A stretch of DNA of 64,000 nucleotides from Sipunculus nudus (Eukaryota; Annelida; Sipuncula; Golfingiida; Sipunculidae). The stretch lies in the NCBI GenBank assembly GCA_026874595.1, contig CM049306.1:26713519-26777518 (forward strand), given 5' to 3'. The position numbers and the translations under genes were made by a program. The notes under the pieces are model-generated. The model saw only the letters and a list, made by a program, of their open reading frames with translations, did no database searches and was not told the DNA's origin. This document shows positions 47,981-61,079 of this stretch, one piece after another (positions within the stretch are counted from its first letter, which is position 1; every line of letters starts with the position of its first letter).

Positions 47981-49789
47981 CTAGAGGACCAAAATGGTGG
48001 GATAAGGGTGGATGAGGGGGCCTTCAGGCATGACATCTCACCTTTATGGGTTCTGAAAGAGAGCTTTTTTCAAGCAAGGTACTATTCTGTGACCCAGCCA
48101 AGATGTTTCAGACAAGTTCAAGTATTTGCCCGAAAGGGTTAAAGAGGCACTGGTAACATAGCACAGTATTGTCCATAGATCCTGTCCTCTATGATCATGA
48201 GAAATTACCATTTTGACCATTTTCTAATGTTATAACCTAAGAAATGCTGAACTAACAAACAATTAGGCTACAAATAATGAATTCACACAAAGAATATATA
48301 ATGTGAACTCATGAACCCAAACTGAAACTCTATCTCTATGGTAAAGATTCATTCGGTAACCTGTGTGAGCAAGGCTTGTATTAATAAGGTCAGAAATTAA
48401 ACAAATATGTTGAGGGGGTTTACAAGTGCTAAGTTAAAACAGAATTTTTCTAGCTCATGTCAGGTGCTGTTCAAAAGTATACTGAAAAGCTGACAATTGG
48501 TAAGGTGTATATCATGTGACAGCATACTTGTAGGGCGATGAGGTGTTGTCAGAACTGATGAAAATATTTGCATCCTTATAGAGCTTTGAAGGGTGTTCAT
48601 CACTGAAGGATGTAACAGCACTCTGACTACAAGCACACTGGTTGTAGACTCTCTAATGTCAGAGGGCGCTAAATATTGACCATTGGTTTTGATTACCTAG
48701 GGCACTTTACTGACCAGAACAAGCAACAGCCATGAGATAGCAAAGTACATGTATATATTCCATAGATTACTGGTCTTTGATGACTAAAAGCAGTAAAATT
48801 ATATTGCACATGACTGTGCTCATTCAAGCATCAAGTTTGTTGACCTTGCTATTGTTAGGGGATATAACAGAGATCAGCCACCCCCCCCCCCCCTCCACCC
48901 AATAGGATGTAGTGCAACACCATCTTTCATCTTTGCACATGAACTTACTATCTCAGTTTCAAATTTTATACATTATTATGGTTCTGTGTGTAAATAAACA
49001 GTATGTATGTCCAGGTGTGTATGTTTACTATAGTAAGAAAGCATGAGCAAACGTCTGATACTGTGCTGTGGCAACAATTCACAAACAAGAAGCTCATACT
49101 ACGATAAGAAAACACTATATTTCATGTATATTTAACATGCCTGCAATGCCTGGTATGTGAATAGGCCCCTTTAATGCCTTACATACATTTAACACACATA
49201 TCAATAGATAAAATGTACAGAATTTTAAGTGTAGACAGACATTTTTTTTAATATGATAAGGGGGAGGGAAAGGCTTTTGTCCTCTTTGTGTTGGGGGCCT
49301 TTTCCCCCACCCCATGATTAAAAGAACTTTAATGTTTTTCACCAACCAAAAAATTATTTGCATATTTATTCATTGCACTAGGTATTATTGGCCACTCATT
49401 TGAATTCCAAATAAACCTTTCACTGACTTTGGGTGGTTTACATGATCTTAAGGAATAATTGCCCAACAGAACAAGTAAAACCTATCTGGCTGCTATTCCT
49501 TACCACATGAAATGGCAAAACTTGTAATTAATGATATTTCAACTAGCTTTTGAGTTAATTCAACCAATTCTGAACAAAACTGTAAGTTGTGTATTAGTGT
49601 AAAAAAAAAAAAAAAACACCTGTGATAACACTGGCATCACAAAATGAAATGTATTGAAATGAAAGCAACTTTTTGAATTGCGAATTTGAATTGAATGAAA
49701 ATGATTTGAATTGAACTGATATTTTTCTCCAGCACATTGAACTAAATTTTAATTGAAGTTTCATAAAATTTCTTGAATTGTAATTGAAA
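47981..49789. other. No gene seen
   Basis: Single-copy-looking, AT-rich sequence after the satellite, with a C13 run at 48881-48893. Open frames are short and have no recognisable domain. Confidence 0.5.
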
Positions 49790-52700
49790 CAAGGGACCCA
49801 TGGGTCACTGTGCTCAGCTGAAGTTGGCCTTGAAGGTAAAAATCTAAAAAATATCAAATGGAGATAAAATGTAAGAGGAAGAGGTAATATAGGCCATGGT
49901 TGGTTTATATGATTGGTTGGTATCGATGAGCAAGAAATTGTTGCAAATAATATTTTGTTACCTGACCATATGTTACCTATGTTGAAACTGAAGCATGTGA
50001 GCAGTTTGTGAACAAATGATCTGTACTATTACTATGATCATTAGTTGGCTTTTTGATTAACTGTTGACATTTCAGTAGTCTACACATTTGTTCAATTGAA
50101 TCTATTTTTTTGGATAATATATATTATTAAATATATATGTATTTTTTATTTTATGAAATGTATACAGTTGAAATATAACTAATTAACAACATACATACAG
50201 GGCAAACAAAGCCTGATCTCCAATTCTGCTGAGGCAGGAAAATAATGAACAAATGTTTGTATTAGATCCTCATTTTTTTATCACATCAATTTTTTTTTAT
50301 TATAAGTTTATATTTCTGTACATTTCCAAAATAACATATATATCTGAATATAAAAGTTGATTCATAATTCTCAAATGCATCATCATAAATCACAATCTTG
50401 TCAGATAACACCACATCATGCATACAAATTTTTATTTATTTTTTACCACAATAATATATCTTTTAAATCTGCAAAACAATAAATATATAAAAATAATAAT
50501 TGATTTAGATTTCACAATTATAAATTGTGTCTTTATTTATCCATAATGTGCTTCATATTTTATAAATTTAAGGTGGGTTTAATTATATTTGTTAAAATCA
50601 TTTAAAAGAAAACTGATTTCTTTAAAAATGCTACATTAAAACAACATGGCATCTTCTGGATAACACCTTGAATTACTTCTTCAAGGAAAGTTTCTGTATA
50701 TTGGAAAGGAAACAGCATTATAATATTATAATAAAAGGAGATACAGTGAAAACAATAACAATTACTGCACAACACTTAATTGGTGGGGTTTTTTTTGGGG
50801 GAGGGGGGGGGATTTGGGTGTTGATATGAGAATAACTGTACACCTGTCACAGCAGGGGATCTCCCCAAGTGACTGTAACAAATCAGAAACCCTGGCATAG
50901 CTGGCTTCCAGTGACCTGGAGTGAGACCCTGCATCTGTAATCTGTAATCAAAGCAAATGACTACAATAGGGCCTCAAGGAATAAGGGACCCATGGGTCAC
51001 ATCGCTCAGCTGAATTTTGGAAAATATTAATAACTGCAAAATAATTTTATTTCTTTTGGTTTTTCATGTATATTATCATTAGAAAAGCTATGAGAAAATG
51101 GCCCTGCTAAAAAAAACTCTGTAATTATAGAATAATGGACACGAGCTAAACCATTTAGTGATGCACCAAGGGAACAAATAGGCCCACGGTAAGTATTATA
51201 TAAAAGTAACATTTCATAAACAAATAATGTGTGAAGGTAATTAAGTTTTCAAAAGTTAAATATATGGCCATATGAGCTAAAAATTAATCCCACAAAGTTT
51301 GACCAATATTCCAAATTTAATACTAAGTTAACATTGTTATTCACACCTAGGCCCCGCCAACTTTAAGAGATATGAATGAAAGGCTACAAAGTATTTATAT
51401 CTTCTTAAATCTTGTCAGTTAGCACTTACATTAGATCCTAATATTTGATCACATTTGAATATTTGGATGAAATTCCTTAAATTTTTTTATCAAAATTGTC
51501 CAAGTCTCATCAAAGAGAATTTATTTAACATTAAAATTATAAGATTCATCTTGTTTATTAGTCCTGTGTATTGAAGGGGTGGGAGGAGGGAGGGGTCTTC
51601 GTTGTTACTGCTCTTTGCTGAAAAAAATGTTAATTTTAAGATTCATCTAGTTCATAGTATGGGTCTGTCAACAGAATGGGGGGGGGGGCCAGAGAAAAAG
51701 GCTCCCTGTGGTATGGTATTAACTGCAGACAGCCTGATCAAGCTCAACTTAGTGGAGAGAGGGCTTGCCCTAGTGATGGAATTGCATAACATTATGCCAA
51801 CAGCCTGGAGAGCATAGAGAGCTACACTTAGTGACCTACAGTCACCAAAGTGGACTGCTTGACAATGTAAGGGAATACAACAAGAGCCTCCAAAAAAAAT
51901 TCAATAACTAGCCTAATTTTGCAGCTTTTATTTTCAAATTTCAGATTTTCACAGATTAAATCCTTATGTGCACATATGCTGTGAAAATTAAATCAACAGT
52001 ACTTACAGGAAAAAAATGTGCAGTGGCCAAAGTTGGGCAAAATTTAAGGTACCAATTTTTATTTTTGCTTATATTTTAAAAAATTTAAAAGATTTTGATC
52101 TTATTTTGGGTATACAATTTAAAAAAGTCCTTAGCTTTAACATGTTTTGTGTTAAGCGATCAAATATCTTTCCTGATTTTTTACGAAACGCATTATGTTT
52201 GAGCCCATAACTTTTTTAAATTATATAATACAGACCTTATTTCTAGCATGTACATAGGAACTATATAGAGGAATATTTATGGTAAATATGAGGAAAAACA
52301 GATGAGTGGTTTTGATATTAGGCAGTCCTGAAGTGTGAAAAAGTCGCAAAGACCCAGTTTTCAGCTTGGTAGGAGATCTTGGGGACATCTAGCATTATGC
52401 CAACAGCCTGGGGAGCATAGAGATGTGCACTGAATGACCTACAGTCACCAAAGTGGACTGCTTGACAATCAAAGGGAATACAACAAGAGCCTCCAAAAAA
52501 TTCAATAACTAGCCTAATTTTGCAGCTTTTATTTTCAAATTTCAGATTTTAACAGATTAAATCCTTATGTGCACATGCTGTGAAAATTAAATCCACAGTA
52601 CTTACAGGAAAAAAAATGTGCCGTGGCCAAAGTTGGGCAAAATTTAAGGTACCAATTTTATATTTTTGCCAATATTTAAAAAAATTTAACAGATTTTGAT

Positions 52701-53936
52701 CTAATTTTTGGTATGCAATTAAATTTTGATTAATTAAAGTTGTATTACTGAAAAAAAAGTCCCTACCTTTAACACTTTTGGTCTTAAGTGACCAAATATC
52801 TTTCCTGATTTTTTTACGAAGTCCATTATGTTTCGGCCCATAACTTTTTTAAATTTAATAATACTGACTTAATTTCTGTCATGTACGTAGGAACTATATA
52901 GAGAAACATTTATGGTAAATATGAAGAAAACCAGATGAGTGGTTTTGATATTAGGCAGTTCTGAAGTGTGAAAATAGATTTCTAATATAAAATTGAGGTT
53001 TTTCCTTAATATCTCGAAGGAACGAAGTCCTATTGACCCAATTTTCGGCAGGGTGGGAGATTTTGGGGACATCTAACTGTATGCCAAATTTCAGATTCAT
53101 AGGTCCAATGGTGTCTTATGTAGTCTTATGGATGGACATCCGGACGGACAGACGGACAGCGGACGGACGACGGACAATTGACCACGACTATAGCTCAGAT
53201 GACTTATAGTCAGCTGAGCTAAAAATTTGATAACTAGCCTAATTTTCAAGCTTTTATTTTCAAATTTCAAATTAAAACAAATAAAATACTTATGTTCACA
53301 TGCTGTGAAAATTATAAATCAAAGGAAAAATATGTGCCATGGTCAAAGTTGGGCAAAACTTTAGGTAGTAATAATATTTTTATGCTAATAACTTAAAAAA
53401 TTTACAAAATTCAGATCTTATTTTGGGTAAACAATTGAATCTTAATTAAACATAGTTATATACTTGGGGGAAAATAGACTCTTGTTTCAAAATTTTTTTA
53501 TGTTAAGTGAGTAAATATTTTTTCCTGATTTTTTACAAGGTCCATTATGTTCATAACTTAAAGAAATTATACTTAACAGACTTAATTTCTGGCATGTACT
53601 TTATTATACAGTTAAATAATAAAGACCTAATTTCTGGCATGTACATAGGAACTATATAGAGGTATATTTATGGTAAATATGAGGAAAAACAGATGAGTGG
53701 TTTTGTTATTAGACAGTCCTGAAGTGTGAAAATCATAGTTGTGATTTTTTCCTTAATTTCTCAAGGGAACGAAGTCGCAAAGACCCAGTTTTTGGCTTGG
53801 TAGTTTTTTGCATTCCTAGGTCTTATGGTTTCAAAAGGTGCCACATCTACAGACGGACAGATGGACAGATGGACGGACGACAGACAATGGACCACGACTA
53901 TAGCTCAGATGACTTATAGTCAGCTGAGCTAAAAAT
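49790..53936 (+). repeat. Dispersed repeat family A, second cluster
   Basis: Heads with AAGGGACCCATGGGTCAC occur at 49790 and 50983. Tails with the AGCTCAGATGACT/AGTCAGCTGAGCT hairpin occur at 53191-53226 and 53901-53936, each preceded by a GACGGACGACGGACAA-type run. The stretch from the 50983 head to the 53226 tail (about 2.24 kb) may be one complete unit. Inside it a ~600-bp segment is tandemly repeated (51900-52500 and 52500-53100). A G-rich stretch lies at 50798-50811. No transposase is present. Confidence 0.72.
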
Positions 53937-53975
53937 TGAATTGACCCCAAGTCCGTAATCAAAGATGACAAAGCA

Positions 53976-54338
53976 GTGTTTAAACGTATGTATCAGGAGA
54001 GGCATTATACATGGCTATGCCCAATGTGTTTCCCAATCCTAATTGATACATTCAATAAAAATACTGTTTCAATAAACATTATGGAGAGAACCAAACTTGA
54101 GACAACAGATGAAGAGTACCCTAGCTTCTGTGGCATGCATGTACATTTGAATGTGATGACATTTTTATTCCACTGCATTGGACATCTTGAGGGTGGACAA
54201 AGAAGTGGTCAACTTTACAATACCCGTATTGAGAGAATGCATGGCCTATGTTCCTCAGGCAAGTCCATAACCGATAATACCATGTCCTTGTCCCTGTACT
54301 CTCTTCTGGTTACTGGTACCCTAAGGCCCCATATATGA
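53976..54338 (+). pseudogene. Possible fragment of an unidentified ORF
   Basis: A 120-codon open frame of near-normal protein composition. It contains FCGMHVHLNVMTFLFHCIGH, which has the look of a Cys/His-rich piece of a repeat-encoded protein, and a MERTKLETTDEE stretch just before it. It stops abruptly and the flanking frames do not continue. I cannot name the family, and it may be chance. The rest of 53937-54822 has no gene. Confidence 0.25.
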
Positions 54339-54815
54339 AGTATCTTTGAGCAAAGGAAGACCATGCAAATATTTAAAAAATACTAAAAAAACATGTGTTT
54401 ATCATATTGAAAATACTATTTTCTTTCATTAATATGGATTGTAACCACAAGGAATCAAGAAGCTATGTGTTACCGTCAATGCTGCTGCACCTCATAACTA
54501 AATCATACTGGTCTTCTCTAGCATGCCCCTGCAATGATCTGACATTCTGGCAACATTAGAATCTGAAATGGGAGAGAAAACTAAGTAATCAAGTAAAGAT
54601 TATAACTCAAATTATATTAAAAGTCAGAGAAACTACTTTCAACAATTTGATTATTATTTTATTGTTTTGATTATAATAATAATTTATTCTGAAGCTTCAT
54701 TAGAGGTGAAAAAAGTCAACATTTTATATTTATGTTTATAAATTGTTAAAGATATAAAGTGGCAGATCCAGTAATTCAAAATCAGGGGGTGAGGGGCATT
54801 TTGTTTAATATATAT

Positions 54816-54822
<7 letters not shown>

Positions 54823-54857
<35 letters not shown>

Positions 54858-54903
54858 ATATACATATATATACATATGTAAAAGTATATATATATATATA
54901 TAT
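54823..54903. repeat. (TA)n microsatellite
   Basis: TA-rich run into which the foldback element appears inserted. A shorter TA run lies on the other side at 56682-56706. Confidence 0.9.
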
Positions 54904-55171
54904 GTCAAGGACCAGATTGCGATCTGGACAGATCTTAGATCTGTCCAGCCCAAATTGCGATCGCAGTTCAGGCCGGCCCAAACTGCGATCGCATTCCAGG
55001 CTGGCCAGATCTTAGATCTGTCCAGCCTATATTGCGATCGCAGTTTAGTCCGGCCCAGATTGCGATATTGTCTTTCTTGCTTCAGGATCGCAATCTGGAC
55101 TGGACAGATCTTAGATCTGTCCAGTCAAGATTGCGATCCTAAACTTGACCAGCCCATATTGCGATCCATGC
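54904..55171 (+). repeat. Left foldback arm
   Basis: Repeated TTGCGATCGCAGTT and CAGATCTTAGATCTGTCCAG boxes, separated by CC/GG-rich linkers, ending GCCCATATTGCGATCCATG. Confidence 0.9.
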
Positions 55172-55477
55172 GATCCAAGTGTTTAAGCTTGTTAATTTAT
55201 AGTTATTTTAAAATTAAAAAAAAAATAAAATATGTCAAAATTTTAAAATTTTACTCACACAAGTACTGATTAAATATGTCAATATGTTTCACTAATAATA
55301 TTAAGACTCGTGGCTGTATCTTAGACAAGTTCTACTTATGATTTCTGTAATGTGGATAATTGTCATAAGACTTTTGCTATGTCTAGTGCTTAGATTGATG
55401 TGAAAGTAGTCCAAAGTGAATATAATAGTTTTATGTTTAAATATAAATTAAAGCCATAAAACCAGGTACTTATGATC

Positions 55478-56228
55478 ATTATGATCATACTTATGATCAA
55501 TTTGTGAAATTTGTAAATTCTGGATTCTCAAGAACTTTGTTTTGCTGAAACTGAATAAATACCAGACATGATAAGAATACTTTGCAAATATATTTGAATG
55601 TGAATATGAATATATGTACTCCATAATTTCATGCATAAAAATAGGAATACAGGTATAAATGAAAGTATTTGAATACAAATGCAAATACTTTCAAAATGTA
55701 ATCATGAATGTATTCATGAATATATTCTATAATATTATTTTAATAATCATTTATTTTGATTATATTATTAAAAGATCTTTTCATATGATGCTGTTATTAT
55801 TTTTAATTTAAATAATATTTGACACTATTTGTTATTAATTTATAATAAATAATTATATTATTTAAGTTTTATTCTTGGGTAGGAATGACCAGTAATTATT
55901 AAATAAAAGTTCTCATTTGTAAAAATCAGAATTACCATGACTGATAATGGACAGGTTTTTTTTCAAATAATTCTACTGCAATGTAGATTAAGTTAAATGG
56001 CCAAGTCAAAACCTATGTGAAAACAGCGCACCATTTCCAGCTGTATATTATATAAAGGACATCAATCCTCTTCCCTATCTCCAAGGATATTATCATAATC
56101 TTACATAACTTGAGTTAAACACCATCAGGTCATAATGCAGCTTATATTACCACACAAAACCTGCACTTGCCTACCTCCTCTTCCAAATCATATTTTGTGA
56201 GCATAAAAAACCCATGGGTTCCTTGTTT
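55478..56228 (-). repeat. Family A copy inside the foldback element
   Basis: The reverse complement matches 1859-2440, including the AACCCATGGGT head at 56211-56222 and the GAATATATTCATGAATACATT-type segment near 55700. An ~110-bp direct repeat (ATGTTTCACTCCTGTGAT at 56279 and 56389) follows. Confidence 0.75.
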
Positions 56229-56412
56229 CCTTTTTTTCAACAACCATGCAATACTAAATGAGTTGGTGAAACATCCCATGTTTCACTCCTGTGATATGAA
56301 GGAGTGAAAATTGCCTTTCTGTATTATAATTGTATTTATTATGGGAAAATGGTACAATGCAATACCAAATGAGTTGGTAAAACAACCAATGTTTCACTCC
56401 TGTGATCGTAAA

Positions 56413-56681
56413 AGCATGGATCGCAATATGGGCTGGTCAAGTTTGGGATCGCAATCTCGGCTGGACTGATCTTAGATCTGTCCAGACCAGATTGCAATCC
56501 TGAAGCAAGAAAGACAGGATCACAGTCTGGGCCGGACTAAACTGCGATCACAATCTAGGCTGGACGGATCTAAGATCTGGCCAGCCTGGATTGCGATCGC
56601 AGTTTGGGCCGGCCTGAACTGCGATCGCAATTTGGGCTGGACAGATCTAAGATCCGTCCAGATCGCGATCTGGGCCTTGAC
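56413..56681 (-). repeat. Right foldback arm
   Basis: Reverse complement of the left arm in the same box order. It also contains the GTCTTTCTTGCTTCAGGAT linker. Confidence 0.9.
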
Positions 56682-56949
56682 ATATATATGTGTATATATA
56701 TATATCAGTAAACAAAATATATTTTCAGGCTATAAAAATTATAAATATTTGTTTTTATTAAAGGTCTGATTCTGCACTTAGGCAACAATTCAAAAACGAG
56801 AAGCTTATTCCCAATCATGGACAGGATTAAACAAACTGAAGCATACTATAATAAGATGAAAACACTATATTACAGGTATATTTAAAAAGATTTGTTTGCA
56901 TTACAGCCCTATAGCTAGATGTTATGATAAGAATTATACTGGCAAAGAG

Positions 56950-58334
56950 CAGACTGTTCACCGAATTCAACCATACTTGACCGAAAATTGACTAAAATTA
57001 ACTAAAACTGACTTAAATTGACCGAAAGTGATCATTGATCTTAATTTCATCAAATGCACTGTTGCATAGTTTATCACAATAGTTTTAATTTATTCTGAAG
57101 AATATTGATACGTACAAGTATCAATATTCTTCAAAAGACCAATTTATTAGAGCATTAAATTCAGGTGAGAAACTGAAAGGGTGGGGGTTTTAATTTTTCT
57201 TTCACAGAGACTATTTTAAAGAATCAATCATTTTTATTCTTATGTTTCTTCAGACAGATAATGTCAATTTTATTTTAAATTTAATATTGTAAAATAAATT
57301 ATAAGTGTTTGTGGAGTCTATAAATGTGTTCAGATAATGGGTAAATGTCCAATGTATAGATTATATGCATTTGACAGGTTCCTCTCAAATTAATGTGTGT
57401 GTGTGTGTAGTTAAGCAAGCATAAGAAGGTTACCTCCACCAAATAAAAAATGTAAAAAAACTCCACTGGACAGCAGCAGCGAGTTATAGATTTGTTGGCA
57501 AAGCGTAACCATGAGTACATCACAGCTGCCATACAGCCTTCAGACAAAGTCTGCACCATATCCAGCTTTCTACTTCTCAGCTATGTCTTTGCCTGCTGTA
57601 TCCTGGTAAATGGGAATAAAAAATGGGAGCCCTACTCTACCTGCAGGGTTTGCGGAGTTAGTATTGAACCTCCACACAGCATATGCATCCTCCGTATCCA
57701 TAAAATGGGCTGTATCAACCATGGGTATGGTTCAATCAAAACTTCGAAACAGGTTCATTGTGGAGCATACAAACAAGCTTGTATCTACTTACAGGATGCT
57801 GCGTAGAAACCATGTTTTGGACTATTGGATTCACTGTGTTCTATGAAATATAAGTCTAAACTATCTGAGTGTGTAAATATTGAACAACAATGTGTTCTTA
57901 ATGAACAACTGATATATATTATTCAGTGGTTCTCTGTATATATGCTTATTTACTATGTTATATATTATTAATAAAAGGTTTTGGGAACCTGTGGGAAAAA
58001 GAGTTTCTTCCCTGCCTTTTTTTTCTTCCCAGAAATTTCCTTTTCTTCCCTGAGAAGGGGAAAATATCTATCTTCCCAACAGGTTTGCCAACCCTGTACT
58101 TAGTACAACGGTAAAAACCTGGGTTTAACCAAGGTTGGGAGAAAATATGTTTTACCTGGGTTTACCAAAGTTTTCATAAAAAATTCCATCAAAGTTTAAA
58201 TAAAATGCTCTTATATTCTCATACTCGATGAAAATTGACACAGGTAACATGTAAACAGGTAAACAACCGATTCATTTAATGTTTTTATCATGGTCAATTT
58301 CGGTCAATTTTACTCCATTTCAGTGAATAGTCTG
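56950..58334 (+). mobile_element. Probable hAT-like transposon remnant
   Basis: The left end CAGACTGTTCACCGAA (56950-56965) is inverted at the right as TTCAGTGAATAGTCTG (58319-58334) with three mismatches. TTGACCGAAA motifs follow inside each end. It encloses a transposase C-terminal fragment. I found no 8-bp target duplication, so the limits are tentative. Confidence 0.45.
57470..57846 (+). pseudogene. hAT transposase dimerisation-domain fragment
   Basis: The frame from 57610 reads TLPAGFAELVLNLHTAYASS and then MVQSKLRNRFIVEHTNKLVS. This fits the hAT C-terminal dimerisation pattern (L.P.S.A..ER.FS...... K..LRNR......N), though the usual ER-FS pair is lost (SIKWAVST). A preceding piece in another frame (57492) supplies KRNHEYITAA and NGNKKWEPYS, so at least one frameshift lies near 57610. 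The catalytic part is missing. Recognition rests on one short pattern. Confidence 0.45.
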
Positions 58335-60920
58335 TCCCAGCCAAGGACAGACTATTCTGTTCTACCTATCCCTAGCACCTGTGCTCTCTTACTACGCTAA
58401 GCTGTGCAAGAGCCCCAGAAGATGATTTGAGGAAACTGGCGACATTCCACATAACAATTAAATTCTGATATTTCATCTAAAAATGTAGTAATGTAGTATT
58501 CGTTAGGAAATAAAGATATTCTAATCAAATACGCATATAACATACCACTTAGACAGTGTTTGTCCACTTCAAATGTTGATTAGAAGAATATGTATTATCC
58601 TTATAAACGGTGATACACAGGGAACGATGTGTGCTCTGGGTTTTCCCCCAGCCACGGCTGGCTGGCAGCCGCCTGTGTAACCAGTTGTAACGGGCCGTGT
58701 TGGCTCAGCGAGCAAAGGTCACGCAGTTCATTATTTCAGATTCTGAGACAGTTTCAAGCGCAAGGGTTGCAAAGTTTTAAAAGTGAGTCTTGTTTACATA
58801 CTAAAACATAATATTTATCTGAATTTCTTGGTCATTCGAATAAAGTACTATATCTCCCTTAGATTACTTACAGTTTCCTTGTCATAAACGCAATATTTGA
58901 TTTTACACAATTTTTTTTCGACAAGGGTTTGAAGTTCTCCAGTTTACTCTGAAGCTTTTTATGCGGTATCCAGAGTCCTGGATACCGCCGCATTTAATGT
59001 AGTTATGTTCTACCCTGCACTTATAGGGATATGGTCTTTGACTATGTCCGGGTTAGCTATAATTGCCCTAAACCTTTGTGGTGGAATCAACAACTAGGAT
59101 TCTCCTTTCATGTGTAATTGTTTATGCAGACAGCAGCGCGAATGGGAATATTGTGTCTTTGGACGAGGCAATCTAAATCAAAGACATACATTCATAAAAC
59201 TTGGCCTGAGCGATAATAAAAGATCTAAGAAACTTTCTTAGCATATGGTCATTATTACTCAATTTGAAGAAAATATTTTTTATGGGTTTTCGCATACCTA
59301 AGAAAACAGTGATGTGCCTGAAAACATTAGCTGGGTACATTGGCCTAGATGGGCCTACTGTCATATTATATACTTACCGAAGGCGAAGGAGGCAAGACCA
59401 CGTCCTGCCTGCCCGCAGATTCATATTTCCCGCCAGCACAAAGTAAATGCTTAAATCGTAACCTCCTATCATATCCAAATATTTTCTTTTAAACTTGGAC
59501 GATAGGTGCTTTGAAACTTTTTACCCGCCAAATTCACAAGTTTGTTACGCCTGTAGACATGGGGAGGAAAATATATATGAAAAAGTGTCAGGTTTATTTT
59601 ATTTATCGTCTATTTATGAGCCACCTTCCCCAGATGGAACCACTCTCCACATCTTGAATAATGACTTAGAATGGCACACACACACACACACACACATCTC
59701 GTTGTCCATGCAATCACATAAATTATAGCAACAGGTTATAAGTAAAAAGTCATATGTATTGTATTTAATAAAGCCCCCACCCCCCTTATAATTAGGCCTA
59801 TGTCTGATCTATATGAACTTTTTTTTATAAGAGCCAAATATGGATGTCATATATAAGCGGAAATGTGCCATATACGAAACAATTAAAAAAAACTATCTTC
59901 ATTTTGAGAGGAGGCTAGCAACACACAGTGACACATAGGCCTTCATCAAACATTGGTTATGTATTACGCCCACAATTAAGGAAAATTATGTTCAAATATA
60001 CATCACTGAGTGCTGGTATAGACCATAAAGTTATATAAATAATGTGTCAACTTATCTTAAAGTTAGGGTTGGAGAATTGAATCAGGTATAATGTTTTAAA
60101 AATAAGATATATTATGTTTCCAGTTTAGGTTTAATTAATTCTAATCCAGATTTAGCTTTATAATGTATAAATCATTAAAAATTTTTCTTAAAAATAAATG
60201 ACATTTTCAGACTAAATTTAATAAAATTATACTATAAATACTGTCATGAAGCACTACAGCGATTTTTAACAAACATTTAATTTTTCAACAAGGACAATGA
60301 CACCCGAACATGACATAAGACATAAAGATAGCCTTGTTACAAAAAAAACCAGAACTAAAAATAAGACAGCAGACAACTAACTGAAAAACATTATATGACA
60401 ACAAAAGTCATAAATGAACTGACCAATTCATTATTGACAAAATTTCACTCAAAGTCTCCAAGGATTGATTTGCTACAAAATTTCATTAATACATATAAAG
60501 ACAAATGCCTTCAGATAAACTGTTATATCTGTAACAAACACACAAAAAAACCCTTAAAATAGATTACAAACTGTTATTTCAGTAACTCAAGTGGATAATC
60601 TTCCCAGTTTCTCATTAAATTTTCCTCATTAAATCATATAATCTCATATTTTGTGAAATTTATAACACATAACCTGCATATTATGTATTATGTATGAGTG
60701 TATGTATATTTCTCTATGTGTCACAGGTTGCTTTTGTGTCAGCAGATAAAAATCCTTAACAACAGTCTCCAGACACAATTAAAACAAAAAATGATGTTGA
60801 ATAATTGTTTATGGATACATTACTTTTATGTCAAATAAATATTTCTCCCTCTGTCTCTCTCTCTCTTTCTCTCTCATGGTAAACTGAGCTATGGAACCAA
60901 GCCTATAACCTTTATTAATA

Positions 60921-60957
<37 letters not shown>

Positions 60958-61079
60958 TTTGTGTGGTTTGTACAATAGATTAAATGACATCCATTGGGGA
61001 ATTTTTTTTTAAATTGCATGTTAAATTACAAAAACTAGGAATTTTTACATATAACATGCATATTACAAAAAATCATAAA
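58335..61079. other. No gene seen; microsatellites
   Basis: A GC-richer island at 58620-58760 holds a 60-codon frame without a recognisable domain. There is a (CA)n run near 59674-59695, (CT)n at about 60847-60877 and (TA)n at about 60926-60953. The rest is AT-rich with short frames only. Confidence 0.5.

Larger units (their letters stand above)
54904..56681. mobile_element. Foldback-type element with long terminal inverted repeats
   Basis: The two ends (54904-55171 and 56413-56681) are inverted copies of about 268 bp, roughly 90% identical by eye, starting GTCAAGGMCCAGATYGCGAT. Each arm is itself made of nested palindromes such as ACAGATCTTAGATCTGT and AACTGCGATCGCAGTT-like boxes. It lies in a (TA)n tract. 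The interior is AT-rich, has no transposase, and includes a minus-oriented family A copy. It would be mobilised in trans if at all. Confidence 0.88.

Noticed and set aside
54955-55269. 104-codon frame with repeated CDRSLVRP-type peptides
   Set aside because: It is a read-through of the palindromic boxes in the left foldback arm.
58620-58811. GC-richer island with a 60-codon frame as a first exon or promoter
   Set aside because: No donor in frame, no TATA or initiator I can support, no recognisable peptide.
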